A stretch of DNA of 64,000 nucleotides from Candolleomyces eurysporus (GCA_027579435.1 JANBPK010000738.1:183718-247717); one strand, 5' to 3'; shown: positions 46,990 through 57,932, counted from the first letter of the stretch. The notes: generated from the letters alone by a model not told the origin. Numbers and translations are program-made.

Positions 46990-48910
46990 ATGCGTAGGTA
47001 CTGTTACCTCCTCACATTGAGTTGATCCTTACCAGACTGATTACAGGTTACAAGTTTTTGGCTGTCGTCGTTCTATTGCTATCCATCTCCGGTTTCAATG
47101 CAGCAACAAACTTTACCCAATGCCTCGAACAAGTACAAAATGGCGCCTTTGGTACAGGCAAGATTGGTGCAACCGACAACCACGGGAACATATTAGAAGA
47201 CGTCAAACAAGCCACCGGTCTGACCTATGGACTGTGTGTCATGGCGTGCGGTTCAGGGCCATCGCCATTCCGATGGACGGTATTCTCTCAACGATTCAGC
47301 TCGTGGCTTCTGCCATGGCTTGCGCTGGTTTCACAGCTCCCTTTTGGACCCAAGGACAGGCTCGATAACCTCAAGTCTGTGCTTCTCACCATCGGTTCGC
47401 CAATGCTGGCAGCCTATTCACTTGCCCTTACCGTGCTCAACGGCCGGTGGATCGCTCGACAGTTCTCGAAGCACAATTACCCCAACATTCGGAACGCCGT
47501 TCGGGTTCTCAGCAGCCTACAACAGGCACCTCTTCGGGTGACCAATGAAGACGCTCTCCTCGCCTCATTAATCGTTCTTCCCCACAACGATGAATGGTGG
47601 AGAGAGCTAATAGAATGGCTGGCCTACCCACATACGTGGTCCATCTCCGCCGCCACATCCATCGCATGGGTTGTCGTCGCGTACCTCTTCATTGTCATCG
47701 GTTTTCTCATGGAAGACGTTACCAGATTCACGGCCCACGGTCAAGAAAGTCTCTGGCTATGGCTTCTTCCCATTGCCATTGGGTGGCTTCAGCTGTCACC
47801 CAAATGCGACGAGGTCAGGGTGCGCAGTGCCGTTGAGAGGGCGAACAAGATTGCCTACACCCCAACGGGTACCCATCCAGTCTTAGTCCAGGAGCATACG
47901 GAGCAGAGGGCAATCTACCTAGCTTTCAGTGAAGGTGATGAAGATGATGATGTCCTTCGCCGTGATGAGAGAGTGACAGCACCCATTTACAGTTACGCCC
48001 GGTTCTTGCCATGGGTGCAGGCAGTGGAGAGGGTATTGGAGACCTTCGAAGTCGTGTCAGGTCGTTATCGTCGCCACGAATCTGTCGACCCTGATATTAC
48101 CGGGTGACAATGGTTGATAGTAAAGGTTGTGGGCATTTGTCGAAGCCTCATGAACGGAACAGGGTGGGTAGTGCATCTCAAGTGGCAACATACTGCCTTG
48201 ATCCTGCAGGTGGGATTATGACTAGAAGCAGATGGGGACCTGATATCTTCTCCCGGATTGCTATAGCCTCGGCTTTGGCATTTCTACTGCAATGGGGGAT
48301 GGTAGGTGCAGCGTTTTTATCCGCATACCTCACTCCCACTACAGGTAAGTGAATATACACTCTCGTCTATGTTTTGGCACTGATAAGTTGGACAATGGCA
48401 GGTCTAGGCTGTCGGGCCACTGCATACCTCTTGTACGGGGCACTCTCCACCATCGTTTGGCTGATGCTTCTCACTTCAAGTTTCCTAACGCACTACAATT
48501 CGACTTCACAGTACCATCGAAACGATCCTTCCAGACGATCTAAAGGTACCTGTAGCCGCTTCTGTCAGCAGATCTTTTCAAGCTCACATTGGTACTCAGT
48601 CCCTCGACGCCTCGCCATAGCCCTCCGGCGTCTCGCCAAAATCCTCGCGACATTGAACGCTATCTGAATTGTAGTCATTTGCGGCTTCCAATTTGCAAAC
48701 TTCTTTAACCGGTGTTACTGCAACAGCAGCGTTTTTAGTAGAAGGAACTCTGCTTTCACTGCTATCAAACCGACGCCAAAAGATCTGCCCCCAATGAGGA
48801 ACGCTTGGATTGGAGGGGTTTGTTTGGCGTCTGGGACAGCTGCATTATTCGTAGGGTTTGTTTATGTATACATCAATCCGCCGCTTCCCGACTCGGAGGA
48901 GAGGGACTAG
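46990..48910 (+). pseudogene. Agaricomycete multi-pass membrane protein, damaged
   Basis: Large membrane protein of a family common in mushroom genomes with no assigned function. Hallmarks in order are a signal-like helix F-L-A-V-V-V-L-L-L-S-I-S-G-F-N-A, an ectodomain with a Cys pair (C-L-E-Q-V..C-V-M-A-C-G-S-G), then S-W-L-L-P-W-L-A-L-V-S-Q-L-P-F-G and S-L-Q-Q-A-P-L-R-V-T. Next are several helices (W-V-V-V-A-Y-L-F-I-V-I-G-F-L, L-W-L-L-P-I-A-I-G-W-L-Q), then R-I-A-I-A-S-A-L-A-F-L-L-Q-W-G, G-L-G-C-R-A-T-A-Y-L-L-Y and N-A-W-I-G-G-V. The start seems to be ATG 46990 in a 4-nt exon, followed by an intron to 47046. An intron at about 48351-48400 splits the third block. Two lesions occur: the frame breaks at a GGG (48102-48104), where one more G would restore it, and an in-frame TGA lies at 48665-48667. 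The first could be a sequencing error; the second is not homopolymer-related. Confidence 0.7.
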
Positions 48911-49735
48911 AGTGCGGTACTTTCTTTACTCTGGGTCGAGACATGGTTCGGAGATTTGGGTTTTACTAGTGTAGATTATGGGGACTATAGTGAGCGTAAC
49001 TATTAGAACAGATTTGCGACTGTGGGTCCCTAACTACATTCATAGTTCCTGCTACTCGCTGCGGTAAATAACTGTATTGCATGATCATACGGTACAAGGT
49101 TCACTCGGTGCCTTCCATGCACCTCGGCCATATGGTTCTCATCCCACAAAGCCACGAATATAATCAATGCGCTCCCGCTCATTAATTTCCACTTCTCAGC
49201 TTTCGGGAAGTAGTGGGTTCAATAAACACATTAAAAAGTCCCACAAACAAAAACGCAGTCCTTCCCGCCAAACAAACTNCCCTCCACCACGGATCGTTCT
49301 GGGGAAGGAAGATCAACGAGTCGCATCAGACGGGCAGGTCATCGACCTCTTGAGCATCGTTGAAGGAAGATGACCAGGCCCACTCCCAGTTGTTCTTCAC
49401 AGCTTCCCCAAGCTGCTTCAAGACCTGCTCCTGCTCAGCCTGAGCACTTCGCGATCCGATTCTCGGACTCCAGAGGATTTATCGTGTAGAACGATCCATT
49501 ATGGTGGGACCGGCGGCAAACTTCGACTGCAAAGGGCCTTCGAACGGCATCATACACGGACAAGACCTTGGAGATGTCACGAACGGTTACAGATGGATTC
49601 GAAAACAAGGTAGCGAGGAAGTCGGCATTCTAAAGCGAATCGTGGTGTCAGATGCTAGGAAAACAAAGGGAGGTTCACAGATCAATCAACTAACTTACCG
49701 GGAAAACACTGATCAAAATCAAGGAGAATGTCACC
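48911..49735. other. Region between membrane gene and F-box pseudogene B
   Basis: No coding sequence is supported. Somewhere before about 49700 the inserted segment ends and the tandem-unit sequence resumes. Confidence 0.4.
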
Positions 49736-49737
49736 GG

Positions 49738-51412
49738 TCACCAGCGAGTGAGTGAAAAGGCCTCCATGTCAACCCCTCTCTCACGAAGTATCTCTCTGGG
49801 ATTAGCGATTTTGAAGGAATAGTTGCCGGACGCAACCTTCCTCAGGCAGGCGGGCTGATTGTTCACCTCCCTCCGTCGCGCCGCAATGAAGTCGAACAAC
49901 GCGTCCTCATCGATTCCTCTTAGGGCAGGGGTAAATCTCAACACCTCGATGCTTAGGCAAAGGGGCGATTGAGTGATAGCAGGACCTGCCGCATCGAATT
50001 GTGGCGTGAGGTCCATGAAGAAGTCGCAGTTGAGATTTGCAGCTACCGGCCAATTTTCAACTCGGATACCCGATCCGAATCCGTAGGGAAGGAATAGTTC
50101 CAAGCAGGTGACTTCGGGGAGGAGCCGAAGGAATGGTGGAGCCCGGCCTGTGTCAGGGATTTGTAGCAAAAGCTGACTTCTTCGGGGGCGGACCCAAAGC
50201 ACTCGAAGATTTCAAAGAGCCCACTCTCTCGGTGCTCGCGTGACGAACACGAGTCTCCAGTGAGGACCTTGAGTTTACGAAGAGACGGAAGGATGAGGGA
50301 TGTCGCGAAACCCTTCGGAAGATGGCATGTGTACGGCTGGAGAGTTAGTTCTAGATCTGAGTCTTGATAGTGATATCGGTGCACGGTTTATTGGGATGAT
50401 AGTATCCCTTTCAAGGGGGAGATAACAGGTGACGAGGTTGGGGCATTCCAAAAGCTCCACCGCGCCAAAAAAAATTCCGTACTCTTGCAATGGATCCCCT
50501 GAAGACCAGATGCTCCATATTGGACCAAACTACGGGCATGCGCGAGATATCGTCGGCCTGGATCCAAGACCCTAATTCCAACGAGCGCAATGTCGGTCCG
50601 CTGAAAATGTTCATGTTCGACACTAGATATTGGCTGAGTGGCTGGTTCCTTTCGGTTCCGTTCACGCGGCAGTTGAGTTTGACATTTGTGAGTGTTGGAG
50701 TGGAAGGGATAGTCAGAAGACGTATGGTGGGGAAGTCGGAAAACCGTGCTTGAGGGAAGCTTATTCGCAAGTCCACATCCTTCCACCGCGGCGATGAAGA
50801 TTATAGTACCTCCACGAGTTTTCGAAACTCGATGCACTCCATAACCAAGGTGCTAGTCTCGCCCTCCCTTAATAACGCACCCAGCTGTTCGTAAATTCTG
50901 ACAGTAAGATGACAGTCACCAGAGCGAGAAATCCACACCTCCATGATTTCAACCAGTTTTAAGACCTTTGCCCTCCAGGTATCCTGATTTTCCGACGAGG
51001 AGGGATAGGAAGGAATCCGAAAGCGTACATGACGCCAAAGGAGTTTTACGGAGAATGCTGTCCCACGCCAGCGTTGGCAAACGTGGCTGATGACTACGGC
51101 TGGGTGGCTATTTGAGATGTTCAGATGCTTGTGATCGACAATGTCGAGAACACTGAGGAAGATGGAGCTCAGGATATCGTAATCGATATGCTCGATGGGA
51201 GAAAGTATGGCCTTATGTTCGTCCGCTTCCCTCTTGATAATCTCGTCGCGTATCGTGGGTATCTCATTCTTCGAAGGAGCGTAGGCAGTGTTTGAGTGCC
51301 GAGCGAGGGGGTAGAGCATAGCCAAGCAGGGGAGGGAGGATATGTTTTGGTGTGAAGAGCATCTTCCGAGCGAATCGCCGATAGGACGGAGGCGGTCATG
51401 CACATGTGGCAC
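49738..51412 (-). pseudogene. F-box/LRR protein pseudogene B
   Basis: Best preserved of the three F-box copies. An open N-terminal segment of about 200 codons contains the F-box: I-D-Y-D-I-L-S-S-I-F-L-S-V-L-D, then H-V-C-Q-R-W-R-G-T-A-F and L-L-W-R-H-V-R-F. Directly before R-W-K-D-V-D-L-R-I-S-F-P-Q-A-R a TAA stops the frame where copy A has TGT. The same frame continues with T-L-R-S-L-E-L-G-S-W and M-E-H-L-V-F-R-G, then further shifts occur before C-P-N-L-V-T-C-Y-L-P-L and L-I-L-P-S-L-R-K-L-K-V-L. The family role is SCF substrate recognition; this copy could at most give a truncated F-box protein. Confidence 0.75.
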
Positions 51413-51414
51413 AA

Positions 51415-51780
51415 TGATGGTACACAGCGCCCACCTTCACAGGTTTCGAGTGCCAGGTTTCATGGCTCCAGGGCTGACATGCCATAGAATACATGTAGTC
51501 AAATACAGCCCGTTTGTATTGGTCTTCATGTTAATTTATTTTTAGAGCTTCCTAACGAGCATTTTTGCAGGACTGAACGTCTCAGGGACAGTAGGAAAGA
51601 GGATGAAAGTAATCCATGACCGTCGGAAGGACCGTCGATAGCCACTGTTCTACATTGACCTATTGATAATGTATTTTTGCGACCTGCTGAATATCATCTT
51701 TTACTCTCGCTTCAGCGGGTTGCCAATCAGATTCCTAGTTGCCATTGCTGGGACGCTGGCTAAGCGCCTACACGGTAGTG
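51415..51780 (+). pseudogene. Remnant of the MYND-encoding 3' end, copy 2
   Basis: Third occurrence of the Kelch-MYND last intron/exon sequence. The intron-derived piece (near 51500-51540) and the exon motif 'gaacgtctcagggacag' are clear. The 3' flank (51695-51765) matches 42985-43055. No readable zinc finger remains. Confidence 0.7.
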
Positions 51781-51942
51781 TCGGAAACAATGTGTATAAT
51801 CGACAGTATGATAGACGAGAGCGCACTGGCAAATCACCGGGAAGATCAATCGATAAACCTATCGGACGATACAACACAAGGAAACACTAATAAAATCAAG
51901 AAAATCAAAAATGACACGGCAATTCCGTGAGTGAGAAAGCGT

Positions 51943-52860
51943 CTAGATTGACCGCTCTGTTTCGAAGTGCCTCTCTAGGACTGTTTTCAAAGTAATGGCG
52001 GCCACACCGGATCTCCCGCAGGCGGGGAGGTGGGTTGTTTGAAACCTCCCGCCGTCACGCCGCAATAAAATCGAAAAACGCGCATCTTCGGCAAGAGCCC
52101 TCCAGCCAGCAGAAAAGCTAAGTACTTCAACGATTGGGCAAAGGGGCAATCGAGTGATAGCAGCACCTACCGCATCGAATTGTGGAGTGAGTTGCATGAG
52201 GATGTCGCGGTTGAGACTTGCAGGTGCCGGGCCGTGTTCAAAGCTTCCATGACGTTTGAAGTGAGTCCCAGTAAAGTGACTTTGGGCAGGAGCACAAGAC
52301 AACGGTGCAACGCGGCCTGAGTCAGGGGTTTGTAGGCAAAGGTGACGTCTTCGAGGGTGGACCCAAAACACTCGAAGAATTCGAAGAGCCCACTCTCTTG
52401 GTGCTCGGGCGGCAAACACCTGCCTTCCCAGGGAGGACCTTCAATCTACGCAAAGATGGAAGGACAAGGAATATCTCAAAGCTCTTCGGAAGATGGACTG
52501 TGTTTGGTCGGAGTGATAGTTCGGTGAGTCTTGGTAGTGGGATTAGTACACGGTTGGTTGGAACGGTGGCGTCTCCTACAAGACCGAGATAATATGTGAC
52601 AAGGTTGGGGCACTCTTTCAACAATGCCAAGGCCTGCAGCGCGTCGAAATCGAAACGACGCGATAACCCTGTGGAGTATCCTTTGAAAACCAGATGCTCC
52701 AAAGTAGACCAAACTACGGGGATGCGCAGGATACGATGAGCCAGGAGCCCAGGCCTTATTTCCAATGAGCGCAATGTTGGTGCTGTGAAAATGTTCGTGC
52801 TTCACACTGCTTCTGCTGTGATTTTGAGTGTCGGGCTTTAAGACAAGCATCTTGAGCAAC
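51943..52860 (-). pseudogene. F-box/LRR pseudogene C (5'-truncated)
   Basis: Only the leucine-rich C-terminal portion is left: M-R-S-L-E-I-R-P, L-E-H-L-V-F-K-G, L-L-K-E-C-P-N-L-V-T-Y-Y-L, L-V-L-P-S-L-R-R-L-K-V-L, and E-S-G-L-F-E-F-F-E-C-F-G-S-T-L-E-D. These lie in at least three frames. The F-box itself is absent. It faces MYND remnant 2 in the same way that copy A faces the intact Kelch-MYND gene. Confidence 0.72.
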
Positions 52861-53249
52861 CGATAAGAGGGAGCCTTGTCATGTACGGGGACAATATTAA
52901 TTATTTACGATAACGGCCTCATGATTGACACCAGGGGAGCGGTATAACTCTAGTTAACACGAACGTTATACTGCCGACTGCTCTCTGAAAGGCGACATAT
53001 TCTAGACAAACTCTACTGTACCGGTGGAGATTGGGGCTGCAAGTATTCCCGCCTTTAAACACAGCGCGCAGAGTGATATGCGGCGCTCACAATGACAAAA
53101 GAAATGCTGGGCGCTTGGGATATTTAGTGTCACGGAGTGCCAGAGCTTCTTCCGAGACCCCCAAAACCCTTTCATGATAGCCCGAATACAGCAAAGTCTG
53201 CTTAAAAACAGACCTTCCCCCTGGCCAACGGTACACGCCACCTAGTAGA

Positions 53250-53690
53250 ATGGATCATTGGATTGGGTATCTGTACGAATATCATTTTCATTCCGCAACG
53301 TACTTGCTTCAGCTTTCCCAACTAACAATTCTACTGCATAAGGCAATAAATGTGACAATGTACAGCCAAGGCCATCTTGGCCGGATCAGACTGAAACGAC
53401 ATAGCCTTTTACTTTACGCGAACCTGTAGAGTCACTAGCACTTGGCAGCCGCATAGAGAGGCTCGAACTGCTTGACAAGCTACCATTAGCCAGGGGGACG
53501 GGGTCTGTTTTCAAGCAGACGTTGCTGCCATATCTGGCTGATCATCTAGGGATCCCGGAAGAAACACTGGCACTCTGTGACGCCAGATATTATACAGCCA
53601 ACGAGGGATCGATAGACGAGATTGCTCGACGCTCCGCTTTTGATATTTGTTTAGATGCGGAGCAGTGGCGCACGCTAGACTGGTAACCAG
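53250..53690 (+). pseudogene. Conserved coding fragment, copy 2
   Basis: An open frame of 79 codons from about 53450: R-I-E-R-L-E-L-L-D-K-L-P-L-A-R-G-T-G, then F-K-Q-T-L-L-P-Y-L, I-P-E-E-T-L-A-L-C-D-A-R-Y-Y and D-A-E-Q-W-R-T-L-D-W before TAA at 53685. It matches copy 1 near 46.5 kb but is longer and cleaner. Family unknown. The 200 bp upstream are also shared and non-coding, so this is a duplicated gene end and not a free-standing gene. Confidence 0.5.
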
Positions 53691-53756
53691 CCGGAGAAGG
53701 ACGAATCTCGCCTAAAGGCCTGCGATGCAGGAGAACCTCCGTTCTCCGACTGGGAC

Positions 53757-54292
53757 AGCTGAGTTTGAAATGGGGGGGGGTAGCGCGTTGTGATCGAAAT
53801 CTGTCAAAGCTGTCACCCCGATTTGGCGTGGGACCATATATGGAAAGGCACGCGAGGTCAAAACCAAGCCCTTTCTCTCAATCGAGTGGAATAAAGCTGC
53901 CTTTTAAGAATTATATAGCTGCAAACATGACAATAAGGCTTTGAGAGGACTCTCAGTAGAGGTTTATGTCTTTCTGGAAAGAAATTCAGCTGCTGTTGAG
54001 CGACAAAACGGTTCTTTGTCTCCAGCATCTCTAGGCAATGCAAGATTGAACCGCACACAATGGATTCAAAGGTGAAATGCATGCTAATTACATTAAAAAC
54101 ATGAATAGGTACCATTTCATCTCCTATTATGGCTTCGTAGGCAGTCTGAAAAGCAAGAAACGACAAATATGCCTGGCGCAATGGGTGACCTTACCTTCCT
54201 AAAATGGGCTCAGACCAAATCGGGCTACGCATTTGTCAGCGATTGACAGTTTTCGATCACAGTGCGCTACCCCCCCCATTTCAAACTCAGCT
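53757..54292. mobile_element. Non-autonomous TIR element (MITE-like), 536 bp
   Basis: Terminal inverted repeats start AGCTGAGTTTGAAATGGGGG at 53757 and end in the reverse complement at 54292. Near-identity extends through TAGCGC, and similarity reaches the inner CCCGATTTGG block about 75-80 bp in. The sequence GGAC flanks both ends (53753-53756 and 54293-54296), consistent with a 4-bp target-site duplication. The left TIR has nine G and the right eight. There is no transposase in the 536 bp. Confidence 0.8.
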
Positions 54293-54500
54293 GGACCGGT
54301 CGCTCTATCGAGCTCGCTCATAGAGCGACGGTCACCGGTCTAACACATAAGCATCATAGCAAGTTATGGCAATTTTTTGTCAGGTTTTCTCGTAGTACGT
54401 TGAAGGAAAGCAGAGTCAGAGAGGAAAAGGCAGAAGAAATTTATCGCTAATTCATTACCCCACACGCAGATTGCGGTGTGGAAGTGCAAGTTAAAAGAGT

Positions 54501-55842
54501 TCAAACCTTCAGCTTTTCCTGGGAGTAGGCCAGAGTCTTGACGGCAACGATATCCGTGTCGAGCGAAGAATCCCTGAATTTCTCGACAATCGCCGTCTCG
54601 GCCTTCCTCGCAAATTCCTTGGCCTCTGCTCGCAGATGGTGAATGGCGATCAGATGGGGCGCCATGGCCTTGATNAAAAAAGAATATCAGACAAGAAATC
54701 GGGGAACCTTGGTAGCGATGCACGTACGCTGAACGCAAGCCAGAGGATCGCGAATACTCCTTGGTAATAGAACGCAGTATTCGAATAGTATTGCCGAGAA
54801 TACGCGATCACCATGGCCAAGGAGCATAAAGTGACCGGAAGCGCGGCGTCAACAAGGAGGATCTTGGCTTTATTACACCCTGTTCTCTTGTCGTCGTCCA
54901 GAGGGAAGTTTCCTCCTTCCGGAACGGTGGATTTTCCATGAAGCTGCAGGAACCTCCGGGTGGCAATAGAAACAGTGACGAGGAGGTTGAATATGAACGA
55001 GAGGGCGAACGACAAGTGCATGAGCTCGTTGAATGTCAATTGGAAGAGGCGAGGATGAACCGGCACATTCCAATCGAACCTCAAGATGGTATACATCTCA
55101 ACAAATGAGGTGACTTGAGGGCAACATCAACCCATGCAAACACAGCGAATAAGNAAAAATAAGTGACTCACCGACCCAGAGGACATAGAGCGCTTTGAGA
55201 GGGACGTACACCATCCACCTATCAGAGAACACCTTGCAGACTCGGAATACCTGTCCATTCGTCAAACCAATTCCATTGCGGAGAGGAATACGAAAGAAGC
55301 GTACCAAAATAACATTGACGATGGAGAGAATAACCTGGGCATTGAGGGCAAAGATCGTTCTCAGGACCTTATCGACCTCATCATGGATATAACCGTTCCG
55401 GATGACCCCTCTGCACTTTACCCAATCGAAACTCTGGACATCGTTCCGCAAATCCCAGGTTGCGACAGCACACATAGCCTCCTTCAAGGCCAGCAAGACC
55501 TTCGTGCAGTACAGGATAGTCCCAATGACGAAAAGCGCGAACACTACAAGACTGATGACAGCGTAAACGCCAGGACTCCTCTTGTCTCCCTGGCTATGCC
55601 TTCGCCTCAGGAGCTTGAGGATGGTGGCCGATTTGACGGCCAATACGACTTAAAATTGTGCTGATGTTAGCTTCCAAAGAATAAATCTGAGGCCGAGAAC
55701 TTGCAACTAACCTGTGAACATGGAAAGCAGAATACATCTCACCATGTCAATGACAATCAAAGATCCTGGGCTTTGACTATGAACATCCTGAAAGTAAGAA
55801 TGGGTTTNCGAGAGACCAGAAAGAGGGAGTTAGTGCAGCCAT
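54501..55842 (-). CDS. Multi-pass membrane protein, Agaricomycete family of unknown function
   Basis: About 390 residues in four exons. Exon 1 (55842-55712) starts M-A-A-L-T-P-S-F-W-S-L-E-T and runs into the helix L-I-V-I-D-M-V-R-C-I-L-L-S-M-F-T, provided the N at 55808, beside an A run, is dropped. Exon 2 (from 55648) gives V-L-A-V-K-S-A-T-I-L-K-L-L and helices V-Y-A-V-I-S-L-V-V-F-A-L-F and V-I-L-S-I-V-N-V-I-L-V, ending K-A-L-Y-V-L-W-V. Exon 3 continues T-S-F-V-E-M-Y-T-I-L with helices L-S-F-A-L-S-F-I-F-N-L-L and A-K-I-L-L-V-D-A-A-L-P. Exon 4 is a charged cytosolic tail with A-K-E-F-A-R-K-A-E-T-A. An intron runs from GTACGT near 54727 to ATCAAG near 54669. No catalytic motif is seen and the function is unknown. 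Confidence 0.78.
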
Positions 55843-55849
55843 GGTGAGG

Positions 55850-57165
55850 CACAAGGGATGGGGACGGGTGCCGTGATGTCTTCCTCTGATTTATAGCATT
55901 TATGTCCTGTTTCTGGCCCGGACCTTTTCTAGGAAAGGCCACCATCAATAGAGTTCGGTGTGGGAGTTAACGTTAATGTATGAATTGGATTTACGTGGTT
56001 TCCTCAGCGGGGTTAGGTTCCTGGTCCGCAGCACCTTCATGCACGTCTCAGTCGAGAACTTACAACCCTTGCCGCGTCGAGATTAATTCTTTGAAAGCCA
56101 CAGTTTCGAAGCCTAGTTTCAATGTAGCACATAGAGGTAAAGAGATTGGTGAGCTGAGACATAAGGCATAAGACAGAGAGAAGGGAATGAGAGGGCTGAA
56201 ATACGTACTCACTTCGCTAGGTCGGAAGTCCGAAATCCACGACATCAATGAAATGACGGATGCTGTGGTTGGAAAAGGTGGGAATCGTCTACCAACGCTG
56301 GAATTCCATCTGTCCAAGAAATTGATACAACGTTCCCGAATGCAACGGTTGATCATTCTCCTTCGATATCTGAGGTAAATGCACAGCTAATCGTCCATAA
56401 AGTGCGGGGAAACTTGGCGGTAGACTCACCTCTCGGACGAGATAGAATTCCCGAACTCACGAAATGTAGCTTTCGCCACANTTTTTAAGCTAAATATCGC
56501 CGGCAACTTCATTTCTTCCATTTCCGACCAGCCATGCTTCCAAGTTCACAGAATTCCAGGTGATACCGCCCGAGCTTGCGACAAAACGAACGAGGGCGTT
56601 CGATCAAACAGAGGAGAGCGTTACATACACGTAAAGCTGTGGAAGGGGCAAAATGCCGCTCTTGGACCGAGAAAGCCGGTCGAGCTCAAGGGAAGGGAAT
56701 TTATCCAGTTTAGCCCAGTCGCGTAAAAGGATTCGCGCTCCAGGAGTATGGAGAATTCGATGAGGCTGGCAAACGGAGGGGAGGATAAGAGGTATAGAAA
56801 GAGAGGCATATATATGACTCCAGGTTTTTGCCGCAGAGACGGAGTAAGTTGATCCATTCATCCACGAAACTCGAGGAATCATGTAGGCTCTGATTTCCTT
56901 TTCCTTCCACTTCAGAGTTTCCCGCACAATATTCGAGTAGGATCGCCGTAAAAAATGAAGGCACATTCCTGTATTTTCTGTTTCGACCTTGCCTATGCTA
57001 CCAGCGCGATTAGGTGCCAAATGAGAACAGTACTCGGCGCTGGTACGGAGCCTGGTAACGAAGGATAAATGTAGCGCGCATGTCCTTCGCCAGTGAGCAG
57101 AGAAGGAGCAGGGTACAGTAATCTGAATCGATGATAACGAGGGATCCAAGGCGTGCATGTGTTAT
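55850..57165 (-). other. Unresolved coding-like sequence upstream of the LTR
   Basis: On the minus strand, pieces at 56604-57158 (for example L-D-K-F-P-S-L-E-L-D-R-L-S-R-S-K-S-G-I-L) and 56487-56575 (G-G-I-T-W-N-S-V-N-L-E-A-W-L-V-G-N-G) read like protein. They can be joined through a GTATGT donor near 56628. I cannot extend this into a full gene or name a family; an F-box/LRR-type origin is possible. Confidence 0.25.
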
Positions 57166-57900
57166 GGGTCAAGATTCAGAACCGAGATACGGTTACTGGA
57201 TCTTGGTTTTGGAGTACTAGAGTGATGTCGTCTTCGTGGTGGATGACTGCAGTGAGATTTCCTCGAATGAGGGAAAAGTGTCCGTTGTGTCGAATTATAA
57301 GGATACGTCGGGGATTAGACAAGATAATAGATATCCCTGTGTCTGTGGCAACAGTTGGACGTTGCGGCCAATTGTGTTGATTAAAGTATTGAGTCGGGTT
57401 TCGAGTATAAGAGCGGCGGAGTGGTCGAGGAATACTGAGTGAGAAAATAATCGAAGTTGTCGTNGGGGCTCCGCGACGACGGACGGTGATCTTGATGCGA
57501 AATAATTGAAGTCGATGAGTAGGTCTTTTGCGAATAGTCAGTACTAGCATATAGCTAGCGAGATACTTGGCTCGAATGGTAGATTCTTGAGAACAAGCTA
57601 AAGAACTACAGTACATCGAGGATAAGTTATATAGTACAGGGCAACACTGCCCGTAAACAATAGTCCGAGTCATCATAAGTAAGTAGCTGTGCGAGTTCCG
57701 AGCGCAGCTACTATGAAACACTTCAATCCATACATATTCTAAGTCAGTAGCTGTGCAATATCATTGCGCAGCTACTATGAAACACTAAGTCCATCAAATA
57801 TCAGTAAAAATGAGTCAACAAGAAAGAAAACGAGTCAGGATACTATATAGATTACACAGCTATTACTAGTATCCTATTATCCGAGTCATAAGTCGTAACA
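57165..57900 (-). repeat. 3' LTR of the Ty3/gypsy element
   Basis: The LTR begins TGTTACGACTTATG at 57900 on the minus strand, directly after the G6 polypurine tract. It contains a TATATAAC promoter-like element (about 57627-57635) and two tandem hairpins. Its outer end is set at about 57165 only because a CA is present there. With no second LTR in the window the boundary is a guess. Confidence 0.5.
57682..57776. repeat. Tandem hairpin repeats inside the LTR
   Basis: Two copies (57682-57712 and 57746-57776) of a hairpin with stem AGTAGCTGTGC / GCGCAGCTACT and different loops. Both are followed by ATGAAACACT and spaced 64 bp apart. Confidence 0.7.
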
Positions 57901-57912
57901 ATACCCCCCNTA
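57901..57912 (-). other. Polypurine tract of the retrotransposon
   Basis: GGGGGG (with one N before it) on the minus strand, adjacent to the LTR start and 21 bp beyond the stop of the last internal ORF. It has the expected position for plus-strand priming. Confidence 0.6.
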
Positions 57913-57932
57913 CTATGATTGATTCCCCTGAA

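Noticed and set aside
53858..54181. A 107-codon frame inside the TIR element
   Set aside because: No transposase or other motif; chance frame in a non-autonomous element.
57176..57721. A 181-codon minus-strand frame inside the LTR
   Set aside because: Lies across LTR promoter and hairpin sequence. Parts read like protein, but no start context or family is evident, so treated as chance.
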